A stretch of DNA of 64,000 nt, taken from an uncultured Pelagibacteraceae bacterium. GTDB lineage: Bacteria > Pseudomonadota > Alphaproteobacteria > Pelagibacterales > Pelagibacteraceae. The position numbers and the translations under genes were made by a program. The stretch spans positions 310,001-374,000 of the forward strand of contig CACONH010000001.1 of the NCBI GenBank assembly GCA_902628495.1. Reading direction: 5' to 3'. Positions 25,613 to 34,624 of this stretch are shown piece by piece. The notes below the pieces were generated by a model that did no database searches, had not been told where the DNA came from, and saw nothing but the letters and a program-made list of their open reading frames with translations. Positions within the stretch are counted from its first letter, which is position 1, and the number at the start of each line of letters is the position of its first letter.

Positions 25613-26489
25613 CTATTTTTACCTCAGATTGTTTCTTTAGCAAGATAGTTAACAAAATACCAATTTTTTCTGGTAGATCTTTTCTTTGTATTATTGTGTC
25701 TACAAAACCACAATCTTGAACGTGTTCTGATTTTTGAAAATTTTCTGGCAATTCTTCTTTGACAGTTCCTTCAATAACACGTCTTCCAGCAAAAGCTATT
25801 AAAGCTCCTGGCTCAGCAATTTGAATATCACCAAGCATTGCATATGAAGCTGTAATTCCACCAGCAACAGGATCAGCAAATAAAACTATATATGGAATTT
25901 TTTTAGCCTTTAAATCATTTATAGCTAATGTCGTTCTTGTCATCTGGTTTAATGAAATTATAGACTCTTGCATTTTCATTCCACCACCTGTTGCAATTAC
26001 CAGTAATGGTTGCTCATTTTCTATTGAATGTTGAGCAGCAAATAAAAAAGCCTCGCCTTCCGCAGCGCCAACACTGGCTCCCATGTAATTAAAATCAGAT
26101 GCGATTGCTGTTAATCTTATTTTATTTATCGATCCATCTGCAACTATCATACTGCAATTTAAACCAGTTTTTTTTCTTGCACTTTTTAATCTGTCTTTAT
26201 ATGACTTGGAGTCAGTGAAATTTAAGGGATCATCTGGCGGCATAGGTGTACTTAAAATTTCATAACCCTCTCTACCAAACAATAAATCAAATCTTTGTTT
26301 AGGATTAATCCTAAAATGTTTATTACACAGCGGGCATACCCATAGATTTTCTTCTAAATCTTTTTTTAAAATTGGACCTTTGCAGCAAGACATCCAGTCA
26401 CTTTCTTCCATGTCTTGACGCGAGGGTCTTTTTTTAAATAATCTTTTTATTTTTTGACCAAAATCTAGTGTTTTTTTTAACCAATTCAT
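25560..26489 (-). CDS. accD: Acetyl-CoA carboxylase carboxyltransferase subunit beta
   Basis: Forms the carboxyltransferase with AccA and makes malonyl-CoA. The 309-residue protein has the crotonase-like core (GASVGAAEGEAFLFAA, IATGGGMKMQESIISLNQM, SYAMLGDIQIAEPGALIAFAGRRVIE). The N-terminal zinc ribbon is degenerate: SCCKGPILKK followed by VCPLCNKHF, so one of the four usual cysteine positions is shifted. Many alphaproteobacterial AccD proteins have lost these cysteines altogether. The C-terminal about 25 residues are charged. Start overlaps trpA by four bases. Confidence 0.95.
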   Translation of the reverse strand: MNWLKKTLDFGQKIKRLFKKRPSRQDMEESDWMSCCKGPILKKDLEENLWVCPLCNKHFRINPKQRFDLLFGREGYEILSTPMPPDDPLNFTDSKSYKDRLKSARKKTGLNCSMIVADGSINKIRLTAIASDFNYMGASVGAAEGEAFLFAAQHSIENEQPLLVIATGGGMKMQESIISLNQMTRTTLAINDLKAKKIPYIVLFADPVAGGITASYAMLGDIQIAEPGALIAFAGRRVIEGTVKEELPENFQKSEHVQDCGFVDTIIQRKDLPEKIGILLTILLKKQSEVKIDDSDKTSEDNIENREAS

Positions 26490-27286
26490 AAAATTTTGTT
26501 TTTCAATTTTTTTACCATATTGCTAACCTTTGTGACAGGATTTTGTCTATTATTCAAACTATTAGTTATTTCTCTACAAATAGCACTTCCTACAACTAGC
26601 CCATCTGCAGATTTTAAGCTAGAAATAGACTTTTCAGTTATACCGAAACCAATAACACAGTTTTTATTTGAATTGATACTCTTAATTTTTTCATAGTTTA
26701 ATAAAATTTTTTTCGGTGAAACTTTTAGCTTGCCTCCTGTAGTCGACAACATCGAAATATAATAAATCATATTGTGAGAATCTTTTATAATTGAAATTAA
26801 TCTATTTTTTGATGTGGTAGGTGAAATAAGCTGAACAAAAGAAATAGATTTTTTTTTACATTTGTTTGCAAATTTTTTATTTTCTGGCCAAGGTAAGTCA
26901 ACGACTATTAATCCGTCTATCTTGTTTTTCTTACAATCATTTAAAAACTTATTTTGACCATATTGTAATATCATATTAAAGTATCCCATTAAAATTATTG
27001 GCTTTGAAAATTTACTAGATTTAAAATCCTTAACAATTTTGAAAACATCTTTAATTTTTGTGCCATTCTTTATTGCCCTATAAGAGCTTGTTTGTATCTG
27101 TCCGCCATCAGCAATTGGTGTATTATGTGGAAATCCAAGCTCACAAATATCAGCATACTTAGATACAGCTTTTAAAATTTTTAAAGAATTTTTTTTTGTA
27201 TTATCCCCAGCAACTGTATATGTAAGCAAAGCTGGTCTACCCTCTTTTTTTGCTGAGTTAAAGGCCTTCGAAATAGAATTAATCAT
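26486..27286 (-). CDS. trpA: Tryptophan synthase alpha chain, divergent loop 2
   Basis: Cleaves indole-3-glycerol phosphate to indole and G3P in the standard enzyme. Catalytic Glu49 (CELGFP) and Asp60 (PIADGG) are at the canonical positions with identical numbering, and Thr183 is in the STTGG loop. The normally near-invariant PFSDP at 53-57 is PHNTP here, so Asp56, which salt-bridges to beta Lys167 in the characterised Salmonella complex, is Thr. The GFGITEKS and VVGSAI phosphate-site segments are kept. Four-base overlaps with trpB and accD indicate tight coupling. Confidence 0.88.
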   Translation of the reverse strand: MINSISKAFNSAKKEGRPALLTYTVAGDNTKKNSLKILKAVSKYADICELGFPHNTPIADGGQIQTSSYRAIKNGTKIKDVFKIVKDFKSSKFSKPIILMGYFNMILQYGQNKFLNDCKKNKIDGLIVVDLPWPENKKFANKCKKKSISFVQLISPTTSKNRLISIIKDSHNMIYYISMLSTTGGKLKVSPKKILLNYEKIKSINSNKNCVIGFGITEKSISSLKSADGLVVGSAICREITNSLNNRQNPVTKVSNMVKKLKNKIL

Positions 27287-28515
27287 AATCTTACACCTAA
27301 TTTTTTTTCTAAAATTTTTCTATCTTTGTATGCATCTCCACAGCTATTAACTACCACTACTGTATCCTTAGAAAGTTTTTTAGCCTCTGAGATTGCAACT
27401 GAAAAGGCATGACTTGGCTCTAATGAAGGTCTTATGGTTTCATACTTTGATACAATTTTAAAAGCTTTTAGGGCATCTTCATCACTTGCAGCAGTATATC
27501 TTGCTCTCTTAGTATCTTTCAAAAAACAATGAAGTGGGGAAACTCCTGGATAATCTAAGCCAGCTGAAATTGACTCTGTTTCATCAATTTGACCTTCTGA
27601 ATTTTGATTAACATATTGAGCTGCCCCATGTAATATACCTATTTTAGATCCATAAGTTAATGGAGCTGCATGTTTTTTGCTTTTAGATGGGCCACCTGCT
27701 TCAACTCCAATAAACTCAACCTGTTTTTTATCATAATCCATAAATTCATTCCAAAAACCAAAACTTGAGCTTCCTCCACCAACACAATTATAAAGCTTTA
27801 ATCTTTTTGGAATATTCCCAAATTCATCAAGTATTTGAATTTTTAATTCTCTTGAAATTTGACTAGTAGACCAGCCACAAATCTTTACAAATATATTAGG
27901 CCCGACTGTTGAACCCACACACATTGCTGTTGTATCACAATTAGCGACCCAAAATCTCATACATTCAGAGACAGCATCCACTAAGGTTTGACTACCTGAG
28001 TAAACAGGAACAATTTCTGCACCATTACTTTTAATTGCCTTGACATTTGGTTGTTGCCTTTCAATATCTTTTGCACCCATAAAAATTTTACATTTTAGGC
28101 CAAATTTTTTTGCAGCCATGCTAAGCATTTTTCCTGCGTAACCAGCTCCTGTATCCCCACAAATAATTCTTTTACCTGATTTTTTTGCTAACAGACAATG
28201 TACTGTAGCGTTATAAATTTTGTGAGCTCCTCCATTTGCATCAGACACTACTTTCGACCATATTTCAGCCCCACCCACATGTTCTGTGAGATTACTTAAT
28301 TTAATAAATCTAGTAGGAGCTCCAACCCAATTCTTGAAATATCTATCTCTTTCACTTAAAAACTTTTTATTATTTTTAAGTTTATTAAATAATAATTCTA
28401 AATCGTTAATAGGTTTTTTTAGCGTTTCAGGAACAAAATTTCCCCCAAATTTACCTCCCCAAAACCCAAATTTATCGTGTTGATCTAATACTGAAATTTT
28501 TTTTTTTAACTTCAT
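27283..28515 (-). CDS. trpB: Divergent tryptophan synthase beta chain
   Basis: A PLP enzyme at the canonical trpF-trpB-trpA locus, 410 residues. Fold and many blocks match TrpB (FGGNFVPETL, FMGAKDIERQQPNV, SISAGLDYPGVSP, PSLEPSHA), and the PLP lysine is Lys99 in GGAHK. Aligned with Salmonella TrpB (offset 12), several near-invariant sites differ: KREDL before the lysine is SKVVSDA; Glu109 is Asp121 and QHG is YAG; Lys167 is Val179; PHPYP is PNIFV; GGGSN is GGGSSS; and SGRGDKD is SCGDAYKD. It may be a drifted but active synthase or an altered one. Overlaps trpF and trpA by four bases. Confidence 0.85.
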   Translation of the reverse strand: MKLKKKISVLDQHDKFGFWGGKFGGNFVPETLKKPINDLELLFNKLKNNKKFLSERDRYFKNWVGAPTRFIKLSNLTEHVGGAEIWSKVVSDANGGAHKIYNATVHCLLAKKSGKRIICGDTGAGYAGKMLSMAAKKFGLKCKIFMGAKDIERQQPNVKAIKSNGAEIVPVYSGSQTLVDAVSECMRFWVANCDTTAMCVGSTVGPNIFVKICGWSTSQISRELKIQILDEFGNIPKRLKLYNCVGGGSSSFGFWNEFMDYDKKQVEFIGVEAGGPSKSKKHAAPLTYGSKIGILHGAAQYVNQNSEGQIDETESISAGLDYPGVSPLHCFLKDTKRARYTAASDEDALKAFKIVSKYETIRPSLEPSHAFSVAISEAKKLSKDTVVVVNSCGDAYKDRKILEKKLGVRL

Positions 28516-29129
28516 GCTTTATTGACCTCGATTAAAAACTGATCTATTTTATTCACACTTTTTTTTCCAGAAGAATCTTCTAAAGCTCCACTCACATCAA
28601 TAATGTATTCTTTATTTTTTAAATTTAAGATATCATGAATTTTAATATTTCCTGCCACCATTTTTTTAAAATTGTTGGGTATGTCCTTTAATAAATTATG
28701 ATCAAAACCTAAAGATTTTTCGTAACCCTTAGAGTCAAATAATATTATCTCAGAAAATGGTAAAAAATCTTTATAATTCTTTAAATCAAGTTTGCTCTCT
28801 ACAGTTATAGCAGAAATAATTTTTTTATTATATTTTTTTTTAATATATTTAATCTCCTCTGGTGTACAATCATAAATCTGATAATAATCAAATTTTAAAA
28901 ATTGTATTTTTTCTAATATTTCATCACTAGGCTTAACTAATACCGCAACAAATTTAGATTTTTTTTTATTTATATTTATTAAATCTTTAAGTTTATTAAT
29001 TTCTACAAAACGTTTTGATTTAGGGTAATTAACTATAAAACCAATAAACTTTGGGGGGAACTTATGATTAACAATAAAATTTAATATTTTTACATCAGAT
29101 ACACCACAGATTTTACATTCCAGTGTCAT
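28512..29129 (-). CDS. trpF: Phosphoribosylanthranilate isomerase
   Basis: Isomerises phosphoribosylanthranilate to CdRP in tryptophan synthesis. The 205-residue TIM-barrel protein keeps the general base Cys in CKICGVSD and the Asp in IILFDSKG, plus YPKSKRFVE and the phosphate-binding end segments MVAGNI and IDVSGALEDSSG. The usual GGTGK stretch after the catalytic Asp reads KGYEKS, so this enzyme too is divergent. Overlaps pyrF and trpB by four bases each. Confidence 0.85.
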   Translation of the reverse strand: MTLECKICGVSDVKILNFIVNHKFPPKFIGFIVNYPKSKRFVEINKLKDLININKKKSKFVAVLVKPSDEILEKIQFLKFDYYQIYDCTPEEIKYIKKKYNKKIISAITVESKLDLKNYKDFLPFSEIILFDSKGYEKSLGFDHNLLKDIPNNFKKMVAGNIKIHDILNLKNKEYIIDVSGALEDSSGKKSVNKIDQFLIEVNKA

Positions 29130-29797
29130 TGACCTAGATGATCACTTAATTTTTTGAAGTTACCTTTAATATTTCCTTTTGTTACATCTCTACCTATTAC
29201 TATCCAGTCGCTTCCTTGTTTAAAGGCCTCTCTAGGAGTCATTACTCTTTTTTGATCATTTACTTCTGAGGAAATTCTTATTCCTGGTGTTATAATCTCT
29301 TTGTAAAAATATTTTTGTACAAATTTTATTTCATGGGGGCTACAAACAATAGCATCAAGTTTTGCCTTGCTGGCCAATTTTGCTTGAAGAGTAACAATAT
29401 CTTTTAAAGACCTTTTATGTCCAATACTTTTTAAATCTGCACTATCCAAAGAAGTTAAGGTTGTAACTCCTACTATTTTAGTTTTACCAGACACTTTTTT
29501 GACCTCTTTTAAAGCTTTTAATCCTGAAGAAATATGAACTGTAAGATAATCAATCTTCAAATCTTTTAAAGCTATTACAGCTGATGACATTGTATTTGGA
29601 ATATCATGAAGTTTTAAATCAACAAAAATAATTTTTTTTTTTAACTTTGAAATGAAATTTCTTCCATTTTTTGAATTAAGAAATTCTAAACCAAATTTAA
29701 AACCAATTTTAAAATTTTCCAGATTAACTTGATTTATAATGGATTTTGCCTTATTTAGACTTTTTGTATCAATTGCAATAAAAATTTTATTTTTCAT
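29126..29797 (-). CDS. pyrF: Orotidine 5'-phosphate decarboxylase
   Basis: Makes UMP in pyrimidine synthesis. The 223-residue barrel has the active-site array IFVDLKLHDIPNT (Asp-x-Lys-x-x-Asp), the earlier FKIGFKFGLEFL segment, and TPGIRISSEVNDQKRVMTPREA followed by DWIVIGRDV. Unlike the downstream trp genes it looks canonical at all these sites. Start overlaps ihfB by 11 bases. Confidence 0.95.
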   Translation of the reverse strand: MKNKIFIAIDTKSLNKAKSIINQVNLENFKIGFKFGLEFLNSKNGRNFISKLKKKIIFVDLKLHDIPNTMSSAVIALKDLKIDYLTVHISSGLKALKEVKKVSGKTKIVGVTTLTSLDSADLKSIGHKRSLKDIVTLQAKLASKAKLDAIVCSPHEIKFVQKYFYKEIITPGIRISSEVNDQKRVMTPREAFKQGSDWIVIGRDVTKGNIKGNFKKLSDHLGQ

Positions 29798-30074
29798 TGA
29801 CTATTTTAAATAATTTTTTGCTCATTTTAAAATTTATATTTTTTTTCTCTGGTGTATAAACACTCTCACCAGTTTTGGGATTCCTTGAACTTCTACTTTT
29901 TTGAGTTTTTTGGTAAAAGACACACCATCCTCTTAATTCAACTCTTTCATCATTTTTTAATGCCATCATTATTTCCTCAATGAATATATCAAAAACTTTT
30001 AATAAATCCTTTTTTAATATATTTGGATATATTTGTTTTAATTGTATTATTAAATCTGACTTGGATACTGACAA
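29787..30074 (-). CDS. ihfB: Integration host factor beta subunit (HU/IHF family)
   Basis: A 95-residue DNA-bending protein. The MSVSKSDLIIQLKQIYPNI start and the arm region VELRGWCVFYQKTQKSRSSRNPKTGE (about residues 45-70) with the conserved RNPKTG tip identify the HU/IHF family. Position directly after rpsA, as in most proteobacteria, points to the IHF beta subunit. The protein is unusually rich in lysine. Confidence 0.88.
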   Translation of the reverse strand: MSVSKSDLIIQLKQIYPNILKKDLLKVFDIFIEEIMMALKNDERVELRGWCVFYQKTQKSRSSRNPKTGESVYTPEKKNINFKMSKKLFKIVNEK

Positions 30075-30087
30075 TTTTTTTGTAATA

Positions 30088-31815
30088 CTATTTTTTAGCT
30101 TTTTTATTACTTAGTTTATCAGACAATGATGAAAAAGGTAGGTTTTTTCCCGATAAAGGTGAGCTGAATTTAGAAACAGCCTCTTTATTTTGTAATTCTT
30201 CTAAAAGCTTAATGCTTAGTGAAACTTTTCTTTTTTCCATATTTAGCTCTGAAATTGCCGCATCTATTCTTTCCCCTCCAACAAATCTTGAAGGTCTAGC
30301 ATCTGATGAAGATACAGCAATCTGGGATTTTTTAATTAGCAGATTCATATTGCTGCCCTCAGGCTGAACTGTTAGTCCCTTATTATCTGATGAAAGTACT
30401 TTAACCGTAACTGTATCATTAATTTTTTTATTTGAGAAATAATCAAAAGGATCTTTTTGAGTTTGTTTCAAACCCACACGAACTTTTTGAGAGTCTTTTT
30501 TAATTTCGAGAACTTTAACTTTCATTTTATCTTTTATCTTATAGTTTTTTGCTGTTTCCTCAGGTGCACCTGCATAACTCAGATCATTAAAATGAAGAAA
30601 TGCATCAATTTCATAATCGTCCAATTTTAGATAAATTGCGTACTCATTCATACTGCTTATAGTTCCGTTTACCTCTGAGCCAACTGGGTTATTTTTTTCT
30701 ATTTTATCAAACGGATTTTCCTTAGTTAATCTGTAAGAAATAGCTATTCTTCTTTTATCCTTATCAATTTCAGTAATTACACAATCAATTTTATCACCAA
30801 CTTTAAAAAACTTTTTTGGTTGAACATTTTTTCTACTCCAACTTATCTCGCTTGAGTGAAGTAATGTTGTTAATCCAGGTTCTAATTCTGCAAACGCTCC
30901 AAAGTCCATTATTTTTATGATTTTAACTTGATACTTATTATTTAACTTATAATTTGAAATTTTTTCGAAAGGATCTGGGGACAGTTGTTTGATGCTACAT
31001 CCAATTTGCAATTTTTCTTTGTCAACTGATATTACTAACAAATCATGTTTATCACCAATATTAAAAACTTCCTCAGGATGATTAACTCTTGAATAACTAA
31101 TTTCCTGCAAGTGAACAAGACAGTCTAACTCATTATTTACATTAAAAAAACAACCAAAAGAACTATAACCCTTAACTACAGCATTTTTAATTATGTCACC
31201 TTCTTTATATTTTTCAATAATTTTCGCCTTATCTTCTTTTTTACCTGATGATATAATTTGTCTACGTGATACACATGCATTTCCTCTTACTTTGTCCATT
31301 TTGATTAACGCGAATTTTTGAGGTTCATTTATTAAGTGTGAAATATCTTTTATTGGTATATCAGATATTTGAGAACCAGGGCAAAACATTAGCGAACCTG
31401 TATCTATATGTTCAACGATTACTCCGCCTTTACATTTACTAGTTATTTTTCCCATTATAGGTTCATTGTTTTCATATGCTTTTACTAAGATATCCCACCC
31501 TTTTATTTTTTGGGCTTTACTCGCTGAAACTATAACTTCACCATCTCGCCCTTCTATACGTTCAAGCAATACCTGAATTTTTTCTCCAATTTTTAATTTG
31601 TTCTCTTGGCCCAATGTTTTAAGCTCATTTATATCCACCATTGCTTCTGATTTAAGACCGTCAGCGTGGCACCAAACATATTTTTCACCGACTTTGGTTA
31701 CAGTACCTTCTATAATCTTGCCTTCAACTAAATCTTTAGTTTTAGAAATTTCATTTTTAAGGAGTTTTTCGAACTCTTTTGATGCTTCTGTATTTGTTTC
31801 TTTATATATTTCCAT
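30088..31815 (-). CDS. rpsA: 30S ribosomal protein S1
   Basis: Binds mRNA on the 30S subunit. The 575-residue protein consists of six S1 OB-fold repeats from about residue 30 to 560; repeats 3-6 are clearest (e.g. GDIIKNAVVKGYSSFGCFFNV, YQVKIIKIMDFGAFAELEPG, EVNGTISSMNEYAIYLKLDD). The segment LLHSSEISWSRKNVQPKKF is diagnostic. In related genomes cmk normally lies just upstream; here the 118-base gap to aroA holds no gene. Confidence 0.96.
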   Translation of the reverse strand: MEIYKETNTEASKEFEKLLKNEISKTKDLVEGKIIEGTVTKVGEKYVWCHADGLKSEAMVDINELKTLGQENKLKIGEKIQVLLERIEGRDGEVIVSASKAQKIKGWDILVKAYENNEPIMGKITSKCKGGVIVEHIDTGSLMFCPGSQISDIPIKDISHLINEPQKFALIKMDKVRGNACVSRRQIISSGKKEDKAKIIEKYKEGDIIKNAVVKGYSSFGCFFNVNNELDCLVHLQEISYSRVNHPEEVFNIGDKHDLLVISVDKEKLQIGCSIKQLSPDPFEKISNYKLNNKYQVKIIKIMDFGAFAELEPGLTTLLHSSEISWSRKNVQPKKFFKVGDKIDCVITEIDKDKRRIAISYRLTKENPFDKIEKNNPVGSEVNGTISSMNEYAIYLKLDDYEIDAFLHFNDLSYAGAPEETAKNYKIKDKMKVKVLEIKKDSQKVRVGLKQTQKDPFDYFSNKKINDTVTVKVLSSDNKGLTVQPEGSNMNLLIKKSQIAVSSSDARPSRFVGGERIDAAISELNMEKRKVSLSIKLLEELQNKEAVSKFSSPLSGKNLPFSSLSDKLSNKKAKK

Positions 31816-31933
31816 TAATTATTTAAAAAATGAGCTTTTAAAGAAATTTTAAGTATTAATCAAGAAACAAAAAAAAACTAAATATACTATAATTCTACAA
31901 TTTTAGGGCTAATTTTTTAATTTTTAATATAAT

Positions 31934-33256
31934 TTAGAATTTATAACCTATTTTTCTTAATATCCTCATAAAAGAGGGAAAAGAGCTTTTATGTGACTCC
32001 ATATCTTCTATAACCCATTCTCCACCTAAGCAAATTGCTGCAATTACAGATGTCATAAAAATCCTGTGATCTTTGTAGTAATTTTTTATTAATATTTTTT
32101 TATTTATTTTTAAATTAGGGTTTCCGTAAATTTTGATATTATCATTCATTAATTTTACTTTTACTCCTATCTTTTTAAGGATTGATGATGCCAATTTCAG
32201 TCTAGGACTCTCTTTTTTATCTAATTCATTAAGTTTTTTAAAAATAGATACACCTGAAGCTTTAGCAGCTAATAAAAAAATAATTAAAAACTCATCTATC
32301 GCATTACTATTTAACTCAACAGGACATTTGATAGGTTTAAAACTTTTTTGACTATTAACACAAATATCTGCAAAATATTCTCCGTATAATTTTTTTTTTT
32401 TAATGAACTGTACTTTAGCTCCCATTTTGTTTATTATTTTAATAAACCCAATTCTAGTCGGATTTATATTGACGTTTTTTATCTTAAGTTTAGAGTTTTT
32501 TAAAAGTAAAGTTAGTACAATAAAAAAAGCACTTGAGCTCATATCTCCTGGTATAATGTAATTGAAAGACTTAAATTGATTTCCACCAGTTAATTCAATT
32601 TTATCGAATTGCTTACCTTTAATAATTTTTAAAGGTATGTTTAAATATCTTAAAAATAATTCGGTATGATCTCTCGATTTTTTTGCTTTTATAATTGTTT
32701 TGCCAGGTGTATTTAGTCCAGCAAAAATCACAGAACTTTTACATTGTGCAGATCCTTTTTTTTCAAAATAATTAATTGGCCTTAAATATTCTGAGCCCGA
32801 TATTGTTAAAGGTAGATTTGATTCATTTTTTGAAACAAATCTAGCCCCAAATTGTTTTAATGGACTAGTTACTCTTTGAAAATCTCGTCTTGAAAGACTT
32901 TTGTCTCCTATAATTTTCACTGGGTAAGATGATTTAACTAAAAGACCAAGTAAAAGTCTTGCAAATGTGCCCGAATTACCAGCGTTTATTACAATATTTT
33001 TTTTGTAATCAAAGCCATTAAGTCCGTTTCCATGAAGATAACATGTCTTATCTTTAAATTGTATTTTAATACCCAATTTTTTAAGTCCATCAATTGTACT
33101 TAAAATATCATCAGATTTAGGTAAGTTCTTAATTTTACATATACCATATGATTGTGATCCTATTAATAACGATCTAATGGATATACTTTTATCACCATCA
33201 ACACTTATAACTTTATTAAAATCTTTGATTTTTTTTTTAAGTACTAATTTTGCCAT
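31934..33256 (-). CDS. aroA: 3-phosphoshikimate 1-carboxyvinyltransferase (EPSP synthase)
   Basis: Adds enolpyruvate to shikimate-3-phosphate in the chorismate pathway. The 440-residue protein has VDGDKSISIRSLLIG (catalytic Lys), NAGNSGTFARLLLGLL, GDKSLSRRDFQRVTSPL, GSAQCKSSVIFAGLNTPG, SRDHTELFLR and DHRIFMTSV. KESPR replaces the usual KESDR but keeps Glu and Arg. At 440 residues the length is normal for an alphaproteobacterial AroA. Five bases separate it from lptB. Confidence 0.94.
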   Translation of the reverse strand: MAKLVLKKKIKDFNKVISVDGDKSISIRSLLIGSQSYGICKIKNLPKSDDILSTIDGLKKLGIKIQFKDKTCYLHGNGLNGFDYKKNIVINAGNSGTFARLLLGLLVKSSYPVKIIGDKSLSRRDFQRVTSPLKQFGARFVSKNESNLPLTISGSEYLRPINYFEKKGSAQCKSSVIFAGLNTPGKTIIKAKKSRDHTELFLRYLNIPLKIIKGKQFDKIELTGGNQFKSFNYIIPGDMSSSAFFIVLTLLLKNSKLKIKNVNINPTRIGFIKIINKMGAKVQFIKKKKLYGEYFADICVNSQKSFKPIKCPVELNSNAIDEFLIIFLLAAKASGVSIFKKLNELDKKESPRLKLASSILKKIGVKVKLMNDNIKIYGNPNLKINKKILIKNYYKDHRIFMTSVIAAICLGGEWVIEDMESHKSSFPSFMRILRKIGYKF

Positions 33257-33261
33257 TAGTT

Positions 33262-34038
33262 TTAATTAAACTTAAAAGAATCTCCAAAATATGCAGTTTT
33301 AGCATTTTGATTTTTTATAAGCTCGGTCGGTGTTCCTTTTGCAATTACTTTACCTTCAGATAAAACCATTGCAACATCAACACAAGATAATAAATCTCTT
33401 GCTTGATGATCACAAATACATATCGTTATGTTATTTTCATATTGAAGATTTACAATAATTTGTTGCAACATTTTAATAGTCATAACATCAAGAGCTGCAA
33501 AACATTCGTCAAGCAAAAGTAATTCAGGGTCTCCCAATAAAGCCATTGCAATGACTAATTTCTTCTTTTGACCACCTGACAAAAATTTTGCTTTAATATC
33601 TCTAATTTGACTTAAGTCAAATTTTGAAACCAAATAATTAATTTTTTCAGCTCTATTTCTTTGGTCTTTTATAAGTATTTCTGCTACCGCTTTAAGGTTT
33701 TCAAAAAGTGTTAGGTCATAAAAATAACCACCGTATTGCGGTACATACCCTATTTTAAATTTTGCAGTTCGCATAAAAATTGGATAATCATTTACTTTTT
33801 CGTCTCTAATTATTATTTCGCCACTATTTGGCTTTATCAGACCTGTTACCAGATTAAAAATTGTAGATTTACCAACTCCATTTGGACCAAGCATCCCAAA
33901 AATTTCTCCTTGATTAATCTCAAAACTAATATTTTCTAATATTAGTCTTTTTTCAAATGATAAGCTTATATTTTGAAGTTTTAATATAGTATTTTTCTTT
34001 TTAAAACTTTTTATTCGAAATTTTTTAATTATTGCCAT
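33262..34038 (-). CDS. lptB: LPS export ABC transporter ATPase LptB
   Basis: Powers extraction of lipopolysaccharide from the inner membrane with LptF/LptG. The 258-residue ATPase has Walker A GPNGVGKST, the Q-loop YVPQYGG, signature LSGGQKKK, Walker B LLLLDE with the following CFAALD, and the His of the switch. The short VMTIKMLQQII and the placement after lptC and kdsD identify LptB rather than a branched-chain amino acid ATPase. It overlaps lptC by 14 bases; lptA, normally between them, is not present. Confidence 0.92.
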   Translation of the reverse strand: MAIIKKFRIKSFKKKNTILKLQNISLSFEKRLILENISFEINQGEIFGMLGPNGVGKSTIFNLVTGLIKPNSGEIIIRDEKVNDYPIFMRTAKFKIGYVPQYGGYFYDLTLFENLKAVAEILIKDQRNRAEKINYLVSKFDLSQIRDIKAKFLSGGQKKKLVIAMALLGDPELLLLDECFAALDVMTIKMLQQIIVNLQYENNITICICDHQARDLLSCVDVAMVLSEGKVIAKGTPTELIKNQNAKTAYFGDSFKFN

Positions 34039-34624
34039 TACTTAATACACTTCTTACTAAAATATTATTGTTTTTATCATTCATCAGAATTTTCGTATTT
34101 TTATTAAAAAAATCTATTAGTATCTTGTCTGCAATTAAATGCGAAAAGTTACTTTTGTAATTTACATTATCATATAAAATTGCAGTTTGATCTTTAAAAG
34201 ATAAATCCAGGTGCTCAGAATTTATCTTATAATCAATATAAACCATTTCTACTGATCCACTAAAAGTTGTATCGTTATTACTATCATTATATTTTGCCTC
34301 ATTTGAGCTAATAAAAATTTTTTCATTATTTATTAAATAAACTATTGCCTTTACTTTATTCATCAATATTAGATTTGATTTATCCGGATTTATAACGCCA
34401 CTTTCTGACTTAATTTCATAACTATTGCCTTTGTTATCCTCTGAAAAATATGTCATTTCAGTAATTAAATCTTCCGAACTCTTAAAACTGTATTTTTCCT
34501 GTCTTTCGTCATTACTTTTAGTAATTTTTTCCCCAGAATTTTTAAAGTAAAAAAAATAAACCAATATCGTAATTAAAATTATTAAGGAAATAAGAGAAAT
34601 CTGTAAAAATATCTTTTTATTCAT
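34025..34624 (-). CDS. lptC: LptC-like periplasmic LPS transport protein
   Basis: A 199-residue protein with one N-terminal membrane helix (about residues 7-27) and a periplasmic beta-jellyroll of OstA/LptC type (about 50-190, e.g. FSEDNKGNSYEIKSESGVIN, IFISSNEAKYNDSNNDTTFSGSVEM, INSEHLDLSFKDQTAIL). LptC bridges the inner-membrane LptBFG complex to LptA. Identification depends on fold-like repeats plus location between kdsD and lptB. The C-terminal SNGNN tail is short. Confidence 0.82.
   Translation of the reverse strand: MNKKIFLQISLISLIILITILVYFFYFKNSGEKITKSNDERQEKYSFKSSEDLITEMTYFSEDNKGNSYEIKSESGVINPDKSNLILMNKVKAIVYLINNEKIFISSNEAKYNDSNNDTTFSGSVEMVYIDYKINSEHLDLSFKDQTAILYDNVNYKSNFSHLIADKILIDFFNKNTKILMNDKNNNILVRSVLSNGNN

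Noticed and set aside
27283-28515. TrpB as a pseudogene
   Set aside because: The frame is full length with intact PLP lysine, four-base operon overlaps and conserved blocks throughout, so divergence rather than decay is the better reading.
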